Assembly: GCA_003542955.1 (NCBI GenBank)
Contig: DPJP01000448.1
Location: forward strand, 6,979-18,182
Source: Armatimonadota bacterium
GTDB lineage: Bacteria > Armatimonadota > Zipacnadia > Zipacnadales > UBA11051
Direction: 5' to 3'
Length of the DNA stretch: 11,204 bases
Position numbers and translations under genes: made by a program. This document shows positions 7,101 through 11,204 of this stretch, piece by piece (the first letter of the stretch is position 1; each line of letters opens with the position of its first letter). Under the pieces are notes generated by a model that saw only the letters and a list, made by a program, of their open reading frames with translations, ran no database searches and was not told the DNA's origin.

Positions 7101-8800
7101 TCTCCGGATCGAAAGATGGCACACTGCGTGTGTGGGACCTGCAGACCGGCGAGCAGTTGCAGGTTCTGGAGAGCCCCAATGGGCGCGTTGACGCAGTATC
7201 CGTGACACCGGACGGCAAGCGAGCCCTTTCGGGGGCCTGGGACTGTGTGGTCCCCTGTCTGTGGGACGTGGAGACCGGCCAGCTTCTGCGTACGCTGGAG
7301 AGTGAGCCGGCGAGCGGTTCTTGCGTGGCGGTGACGCCCGATGGCCTGCGGGCTCTCTCTGGAAGGGATGACACGCTGCGCATATGGGACCTGGAGAGCG
7401 GGCGGGAGCTTGCTACTCTCCAAGAGGGGATCTGGCACATCAGTGCGCTGGCGGTCACGCCTGACAGCAAGCGGGCAGTGTCCGGGTCGTGGGACGGAAG
7501 GCTACGGGTCTGGGATTTGGACAGCCAGCCCGGGGTACCACCCATTCGGAAGCACAGCGGCTTTGTCAAAGCCCTATCCGTCACACCGGATGGGAGACGG
7601 GCTGTCTCTGGAGCGACTGGCGAAGGTGCTCCCGCGGGGAACTCCCTCCTGGTGTGGGATCTGGACGCCGGCAAGGTCGTGGCGGCGCCGGAGCACCTGA
7701 CCGAGAGCGTCAACGCCATTGCGTTGACGCCTGACGGCCGACGCGCGGTGGTCGGGTTGGACAGAGCATGGGGAACCAGGGAGGACACTCTCCGCACTTA
7801 CGATCTCGAGACAGCAGACGAACTACCCACGTCGGGCACGTATACCGCGTGGACTAACGGCGTCATCGTGACACCAGACGGGAAGCTGGCCTTGCCGGTA
7901 TCGCGGGGGCCCCTCGTCGTCTGGGACATCGAGGACGGCCGAGAATGCGGCCGCCTGGCGAGGTCCGGAACGGGTGGGGTCTGGGCCGTCGCCATATCCC
8001 CAGACGGGGAACGGGTCGTCTGCGCGGAAACGGGCTCCACGCTCCGCGTGTGGGACCTGGCCACACGGCAGGAGCTGTTCGCACTCATAGCGCACACCAG
8101 GCAGATTGACCAGGTCGGCGTGACGCCAGACGGACGCCAAGTGGTCTCTGCCTCCAACACGGATACGCGCATCAAGGTCTGGGACATGCCAGCTCGGGCG
8201 GAGGTCCATGCTCTGAACGACCATGTCGGCTGGGTTCGGGCCATGGCAGTTGCGCCGGACGGTGGCTGGGCGGTCTCTGCGGCCGGCAGACTTCATCGGC
8301 CGTACGAACTCAAGCTGTGGGACCTGGCCACAGGATCGGAACTGCGAGTCTTCAGCGGTCATGCCGACCTGGTCGAGGCACTCGTCGTGACGCCAGACGG
8401 TCTGCGGGCCGTGTCGGCGTCCTGGGACGGTACATTGAGGGTATGGGACGTGACCACAGGGGAGGCCCTGTGCGTTCTCATCGCCGAACACGGGCTGTCG
8501 AGGTGCGCCGTGTCGCCTGACGGGCTCACGGTCATCGCTGGCGACCACCAGGGCTACGTCCACTTCCTCCGCCTGGAGAACGTCACGCCTGGCCCGCCGG
8601 TGTGTACCGCGTGGCTCTCACCCGGTGCGACCTTCCCCGCCTTCGGCTGCCTGCACTGCCGCGTGTGGTCGGAGGTGTCTGAGGAGGACCTCGGCACCGA
8701 ACTGCCCTGCCCCAGCTGCGGCAAGACGGTGAAGCTCAACGAATTCGTCATCGAGGCCGACTGGCGACCGGTCGCAGCGGCCTGGAAACCAGAGGAGTGA
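4130..8800 (+). CDS. DUF4062-STAND/NACHT ATPase-WD40 double propeller-zinc module protein
   Basis: Complete, 1556 residues. The start ATG has a strong Shine-Dalgarno. The N-terminal DUF4062 domain (about residues 5-110) shows FRVFVSSTFADLKAERDAL, then IDLRWGVSEEAG and FIVLLGERYGW; this family has a TIR-like fold and is also found in animal NWD1 and TEP1. A helical linker follows. The STAND ATPase has Walker A GPSGCGKS at 341-348 and a Walker B-like IFVDALDQL ending at 435. The winged-helix/helical region carries FYHRQV and DPDQLPSQLFGRM (about 786). Fourteen diverged WD40 repeats plus a degenerate fifteenth run from about 837, and a zinc module has cysteines at 1507, 1510, 1527 and 1530. Nucleotide-dependent switching with WD40 sensing is the expected mechanism; the ligand is unknown. 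It lacks the E2 domain of gene 1. No signal peptide or membrane segment is seen. It probably shares a transcript with genes 1 and 3 and probably serves defence or self/non-self signalling (inference). Confidence 0.96.
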   Translation: MARTGKTFRVFVSSTFADLKAERDALQRHVFPRLRELCMQHGARFQAIDLRWGVSEEAGLDQQTMNLCLREVRRCREVTPRPNFIVLLGERYGWRPLPPQIPADEFEELAGLVTDAADGGLLQQWYRRDDNAVPPEYVLQPRTGEQTDAEAWSQTETALRTVFARALAARGWAADDPRRVKYEASATEQEILAGALSDETETDHAFCYFRTLTDMPSDASVAAVFRETHPEAAHRLEAIKHRLREHFPAEQVCEYGARWSGDALGEDHLPALCERVAADLEGAILAELAHLQEQSPLEQEIEAHRAFSEERAQHFVGRRELVERVNAHIGGDGGHPLVVYGPSGCGKSALMAYCEQMARSSGGVTVVSRFVGATPASGDLRSLLDSLCTELATLVADERPVPTDLQDLAPRFRELLEPPDGDARVTIFVDALDQLVGTYAASAIHWLPRELPPGVHIVVSLLEREDEAGSCLRAAREMLPDEWLVAITPMAPEEGEQALDAWLHDARRTLGAEQKADVLGKFASCPLPLFLKLAFEEARHWKSYDGLPRGGDREPGVGRDIPGVIADLLGRLEAPTGHGQVMVSKSLRSIGAARHGLTEDEVLDVLSADEMVVEDFRLRSPRSPKVNRLPVVVWSRLFHDLEPYLTERMADSASLMAFYHRQVGEAVHGRYLSENSKPPAHQRLARYFLEQASQLDGPDGSQTPNVRRCAELPYQLSLGEMWDELLATLTDYPFLDAKLRGVNVRDLIADYERAGTAQPALPPDEVRSLRLIGDALRLSSHILIRDPDQLPSQLFGRMHDLEDAGAQRLLRETRDVVARPWLRPIKVSFTPPGGALLRTLEGHAHKVCDVALTPDGKRAVSAGGENDGSPGELMTWDLETGQRVHVLEGHTSMVWAVAVTPDGRRVVSRSADDTLRTWDLETGRLLQTLVGDFCGKIAVAKSQSGDRVLVPSSDYGIRVWDLGAGGPHLNLEGHTGDVQTVAVTQDGLRAISGSKDGTLRVWDLQTGEQLQVLESPNGRVDAVSVTPDGKRALSGAWDCVVPCLWDVETGQLLRTLESEPASGSCVAVTPDGLRALSGRDDTLRIWDLESGRELATLQEGIWHISALAVTPDSKRAVSGSWDGRLRVWDLDSQPGVPPIRKHSGFVKALSVTPDGRRAVSGATGEGAPAGNSLLVWDLDAGKVVAAPEHLTESVNAIALTPDGRRAVVGLDRAWGTREDTLRTYDLETADELPTSGTYTAWTNGVIVTPDGKLALPVSRGPLVVWDIEDGRECGRLARSGTGGVWAVAISPDGERVVCAETGSTLRVWDLATRQELFALIAHTRQIDQVGVTPDGRQVVSASNTDTRIKVWDMPARAEVHALNDHVGWVRAMAVAPDGGWAVSAAGRLHRPYELKLWDLATGSELRVFSGHADLVEALVVTPDGLRAVSASWDGTLRVWDVTTGEALCVLIAEHGLSRCAVSPDGLTVIAGDHQGYVHFLRLENVTPGPPVCTAWLSPGATFPAFGCLHCRVWSEVSEEDLGTELPCPSCGKTVKLNEFVIEADWRPVAAAWKPEE
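6638..8575 (+). repeat. Diverged WD40 repeat array of gene 2 (14 units plus a degenerate 15th)
   Basis: From LRTLEGH at 6638 the protein shows fourteen units of the type VAVTPDGxRAVSxS ... LRVWDLxTG, then a last unit ending YVHFLRLENV. The unit count equals that of gene 1, fitting two seven-bladed propellers. Units are individually distinct: the GH dipeptide is lost in many, and several have insertions before the WD, such as units 1, 8, 9 and 13. The contrast with the homogeneous array of gene 1 is marked. Confidence 0.9.
8648..8797 (+). other. C-terminal zinc module of gene 2
   Basis: Cysteine codons at 8648, 8657, 8708 and 8717 give C-x2-C-x16-C-x2-C, identical in spacing to gene 1. Between the cysteine pairs the two proteins share RVWSEVSEEDLGTELP. 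The tail reads EFVIEADWRPVAAAWKPEE and then stops, so the tail of gene 1 departs from the paralogue pattern exactly where its linker to the E2 domain begins. Confidence 0.8.
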
Positions 8801-8808
8801 TGAGGACC

Positions 8809-9897
8809 ATGACACATGATCCGAATGCCGTGCGTGAGGATGCACCCGAGTCGGCCGCGATGGTGCTCTATTGCCTGATCCGGCGCGTTGATGGTGATGG
8901 GGCCGAGCGCTTCCTGCTCATGCACAAGCCCAACGGTCTCACACTGCCGCCGACCAAGTTCCGCCCCGGCGAGGACCTCTACTCCGCGCTGGTGCGGCCA
9001 CTCGAGCAGGACCTCGGCCTGCCGCCGGATAGCTACTTCCCAGAGCGCGAGCTGCCGGCCATCCCCAATGACATCTCCGGTCCACACTATGCCGGATTGC
9101 CGCCGCGATGGCATCTATACCCGGTGGATGTCTCCCTGTCCGCCGAGGGATGGGCGCGGCTGGAGGGCCTGGGCGAGAGCGTCAGTTGGCTCACCGCGAC
9201 GGAGATACTCGCCCGGGTCCCAGAACCCAATGTGCAGGCGATAATGGGGAGCCTCGGCGAGGTCGATCCGCCGCTTGGGGCACCGCCAACACAGCCCTCG
9301 ATGGACGCGCTCGCCGCACGCTGGGCCGCTGAGAATGACAGGGGCGTGCGCGTGGCGCGGGAAAGCCAGGTGCGGGAGATACTCGCCGCGGGAACGCGGG
9401 CGTTCAACCTGCGCGTGGCCGACCCATACCTGCCCTACCAGCGGCAGGGCCAGGGCTTCACCTGGAGCTTCTTCACGCCGCAGGACAAACAGGATGTACA
9501 CGTTCATGGCATGCCGGCTGTCGAGATCTACGGCGTGATCGAGGGGCGGCTGCAGGTGTGGCACAAGCCGATGAATCAGCGCGGTGTGCGGACGTGGCAG
9601 CAGGTTGTGCTGGGGCCCGGCGACTGGGCGGAGGTGGAGCCGCTCGAGTGCCACTTCGCGGCATGGGCGGGGCCGGAGGGCCTGGGGACGGTCATCAAGG
9701 CCGCGGGCAGCGGCGAACTGGCGGGCGTCGGGCGCATCGGGGTGAGCGGGAAAACGAAGTGCGGCGATTGCCCCGCGCAGCACAACTGCATCCTCCACCC
9801 GCGCCTGCTGGCATTGATCGAGGAGTACTCGAAGCCCTTCGAGGAGCGCGACTGCGCCCGGATCGAGGCCCTGGTCGAGCAGGGCGATGGAGCGTAG
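8809..9897 (+). CDS. Degenerate Nudix-like domain fused to a cupin domain with a C-terminal Cys cluster
   Basis: About 362 residues from ATG 8809, which lies 11 bases after AGAGGAG (8791-8797). ATG 8800 and GTG 8797 in the same frame overlap the TGA of gene 2 and are possible alternatives. Either way translation is probably coupled. The N-terminal domain (about 18-145) resembles Nudix: PGEDLYSALVRPLEQDLGL keeps the E-x7-R spacing of the Nudix box, but REUxEExGU has become RPLEQDLGL and the leading Gly is Thr, so classical metal-dependent hydrolysis is doubtful. The C-terminal cupin (about 210-305) has HVH at 231-233, Glu 239, Gly 246 and a motif-2 His at 282, suggesting a bound metal. A C-x2-C-x5-C cluster (318, 321, 327) follows. 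The substrate is unknown. Placement suggests a nucleotide- or sugar-nucleotide-sensing or modifying partner of the STAND proteins (inference). Confidence 0.85.
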   Translation: MTHDPNAVREDAPESAAMVLYCLIRRVDGDGAERFLLMHKPNGLTLPPTKFRPGEDLYSALVRPLEQDLGLPPDSYFPERELPAIPNDISGPHYAGLPPRWHLYPVDVSLSAEGWARLEGLGESVSWLTATEILARVPEPNVQAIMGSLGEVDPPLGAPPTQPSMDALAARWAAENDRGVRVARESQVREILAAGTRAFNLRVADPYLPYQRQGQGFTWSFFTPQDKQDVHVHGMPAVEIYGVIEGRLQVWHKPMNQRGVRTWQQVVLGPGDWAEVEPLECHFAAWAGPEGLGTVIKAAGSGELAGVGRIGVSGKTKCGDCPAQHNCILHPRLLALIEEYSKPFEERDCARIEALVEQGDGA

Positions 9898-10121
9898 CGG
9901 GCATCCGGGGGCACAGCCTCCTCCCCATCAGAGTGCAGTAATGCGCGCGGCGGCACACGAATCACACTCGTATCGGCCGGCACGGTGCCCCGGAGGCGCC
10001 CCACTATGCAAGCGAGCTGAGCTCTGCGCGTTCGCTTCGTCCTCGTGCCGGTCACACTGCTGGTCTGTGGGCACGCGATGGCCGGCATCCGGGATGATGT
10101 TGACATTCTCCGCCCGCCCGG
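9898..10121. other. Intergenic DNA without a recognisable gene
   Basis: This stretch lies between the stop of the Nudix-cupin gene and the end of recognisable homology of the minus-strand remnant. I see no convincing protein, RNA gene or hairpin with a T-run. GGCACGGTGCC near 9978-9988 is a short palindrome without a U-tract and is not called a terminator. Minus-strand frames stay open here, but their residues (rich in Arg, Pro, Ser) look like high-G+C shadow reading. Confidence 0.5.
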
Positions 10122-10427
10122 GCAGAACGCCCTGCGGAAGACGAGTGCGAGCAGAACGGTTCCCACCAGCAGGATGATCGCTGATGGATGAATGCGCTTG
10201 ATATAGTCGCCCTGCGTGATGGTCTGATGCAGCGTCGCCAGCCCGCCGAGAGGGCACAGCCCATGGATGGTCGGTGCGCCGCCCGGACGCTCACCCAACT
10301 GCTGGTGCCTGAAGGCGATGAACGTGATGGCAGCCCACACGGCGACCAGTGCCACGATCCGGGCTATCTTGAATGCGTCGGCGTCTCCATTGTTAGCATC
10401 CTGCCCGATCAGTTCCCTGAGTGTCAT
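10122..10427 (-). pseudogene. Truncated NapH/CcoG-like 4Fe-4S membrane protein remnant
   Basis: From the minus-strand ATG at 10427, 102 codons read like the start of a polyferredoxin membrane protein: MTLRELIGQD, a first membrane segment around IARIVALVAVWAAITFIAF, the motif HGLCPLGGLATL, YIKRIHPSA, and a second membrane segment IILLVGTVLLALVF followed by RRAFC. In intact relatives FC continues into a C-x2-C-x3-C type iron-sulfur segment (GWICPLG). Here it goes straight into PGGRRMSTSS, an unrelated arginine- and serine-rich string. The frame stays open for about 180 more codons into the antisense of the Nudix-cupin gene, but with no recognisable domain. I read it as a 3'-truncated gene, probably cut off by the rearrangement that brought in the STAND island. 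Confidence 0.7.
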
Positions 10428-10573
10428 CCGTTGACCTGTCGCGCATCGCCGGGCCCTGGGCGAACAACAGGTGGTGCTCGACAACCTGTACGGAATGTCG
10501 GCCATTTGACAGCCGGTCGCCGAAGCCATATACTCACTATTATTGTAGCAATTTCACGCGCGGGAGCCGTCTG
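10428..10573. other. Promoter-bearing gap between the divergent remnant and the TPR gene
   Basis: This 146-base gap separates the start of the minus-strand NapH/CcoG-like remnant from the + strand TPR gene. It holds the promoter at 10506-10534 and the Shine-Dalgarno GGGAG at 10562-10566, seven bases before ATG 10574. No clear counterpart promoter for the minus-strand remnant was found. Confidence 0.55.
10506..10534 (+). promoter_or_regulatory. Sigma-70-type promoter for the TPR gene
   Basis: TTGACA at 10506-10511 is a perfect -35. After a spacer of exactly 17 bases, TATACT at 10529-10534 matches the -10 consensus in five of six positions. It lies in the only clearly A+T-richer stretch of the window, and transcription would start near 10541, giving a leader of about 33 bases before the ATG at 10574. 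Confidence 0.75.
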
Positions 10574-11204
10574 ATGACCGCTACAGATATATGGCAGGAG
10601 TTGTGGTCTTGCGAGATCACCGAGGACAGGTTGCGGGAGGCGTTGGCGCAACTGGATGACGCGCCGGCTTCGCTGAGCGTTCAGAGCATGCGCGTCCAGA
10701 TGCTGGCTCAGCTCGCGCGATGGGACGCGGACCGGGAACAGGAGGCCCGCGATGCGCTGGATGCTATGTCCGCGCTGCTGGACGCCGCGTCACCGAGCGA
10801 GCGCCTCCCCGCCTGCATCCATGGTTTCGATGCGGCACTGGCACTGGACGACATCCCGCTCTCTGAGCGCTTCTTCGAGTTGGCGAGGGAATCGGCATCG
10901 GGCGATGATCGCGCGCAGGTTGCGGTTCACTACTACAACAATCTGGGCTGCCACCTGCGCAATCGCGGGGAGTTCCGGCAGGCGCTGACCGCGTTGCACC
11001 GGGCACTGGAGTGCGCGGGCCCAGATGCGGACACCACGGCCGTCTACTACAACCTGGCAACGGTTCATGCGAGGCTGCACAACGTCGAGGAGGCGAAGCC
11101 CTACATGGAGCTGGTGGCCGACGCCTGGGGGCTCTCCGACGGCTGGCCGGACTCGCACTGGTTCGAGAGCATGCCCGCCGCCGTGATGGACGAGATTAGA
11201 GAGT
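10574..11204 (+). CDS. Tetratricopeptide-repeat (TPR) protein, 3' partial
   Basis: ATG 10574 follows GGGAG by seven bases and sits about 33 bases after a predicted transcription start. The frame is open to the window end (210 visible residues), starting MTATDIWQELWSCEI. The visible part is entirely helical. Two clear TPR-like units are at about 116-148 (HYYNNLGCHLRNRGEFRQAL) and 154-187 (VYYNLATVHARLHNVEEAK); earlier helices at 20-110 may be degenerate TPRs. TPRs are protein-binding scaffolds; no catalytic domain is visible yet. It has its own promoter and follows a 676-base gap, so it is a separate transcription unit from the STAND genes, though a C-terminal effector domain beyond the window cannot be excluded. 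Confidence 0.85.
   Translation, partial: MTATDIWQELWSCEITEDRLREALAQLDDAPASLSVQSMRVQMLAQLARWDADREQEARDALDAMSALLDAASPSERLPACIHGFDAALALDDIPLSERFFELARESASGDDRAQVAVHYYNNLGCHLRNRGEFRQALTALHRALECAGPDADTTAVYYNLATVHARLHNVEEAKPYMELVADAWGLSDGWPDSHWFESMPAAVMDEIRE

Noticed and set aside
9970..10000. Rho-independent terminator after the Nudix-cupin gene
   Set aside because: The GC palindrome there has almost no loop and no following T-run.
9576..10529. A 317-codon minus-strand gene
   Set aside because: Only codons corresponding to 10427-10122 show family features. The rest is arginine- and proline-rich shadow sequence, partly antisense to the Nudix-cupin gene.

Overview
The window is G+C-rich bacterial DNA (roughly two thirds G+C by eye). 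Coding is dense and all main genes lie on the + strand, with Shine-Dalgarno sites and overlapping stop/start codons. The taxon cannot be fixed from the sequence. Giant STAND NTPases with WD40 repeats, stand-alone bacterial E2-like domains and a decayed iron-sulfur membrane gene fit a large-genome, multicellular-leaning or environmental lineage (Planctomycetota, Armatimonadota, Chloroflexota or similar), but this is only an impression.

Layout. (1) Bases 1-3969 carry the 3' part of a very large signalling NTPase gene. It encodes a STAND/NACHT-type ATPase from just after Walker A, fourteen almost identical WD40 repeats plus a degenerate fifteenth, a four-cysteine zinc module, and in the same reading frame a ubiquitin-conjugating (E2/UBC-like) domain with an HPN motif and the aligned catalytic cysteine. 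(2) Bases 3970-4129 hold the 3'-terminal scrap of a third paralogue, ending at a TAG that forms part of the next ribosome binding site. (3) Bases 4130-8800 are a complete paralogue: DUF4062, STAND ATPase with intact Walker A, fourteen to fifteen strongly diverged WD40 repeats and the same zinc module, but no E2 domain. (4) Bases 8809-9897 encode a degenerate Nudix-like domain fused to a cupin with a C-terminal cysteine cluster, and the gene is probably translationally coupled to the one before. (5) Bases 9898-10573 have no intact gene. They hold a truncated minus-strand remnant of a NapH/CcoG-like 4Fe-4S membrane protein and a consensus-grade sigma-70 promoter. (6) Bases 10574-11204 begin a TPR protein that runs off the window.

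Reading. Genes 1-3 look like one co-directional unit of conflict or defence type. Two WD40-sensor STAND ATPases share a scaffold and a C-terminal zinc module; one carries an E2-like output domain and the other an N-terminal DUF4062 domain. The nearly identical, surface-variable WD40 repeats of gene 1 resemble the concerted evolution known for fungal NLR incompatibility proteins. No E1, ubiquitin-like modifier or JAB peptidase is visible here; they could lie upstream. The strongest candidate for something undescribed is the STAND-WD40-zinc-E2 fusion, together with its paired E2-less paralogue and the Nudix-cupin protein.
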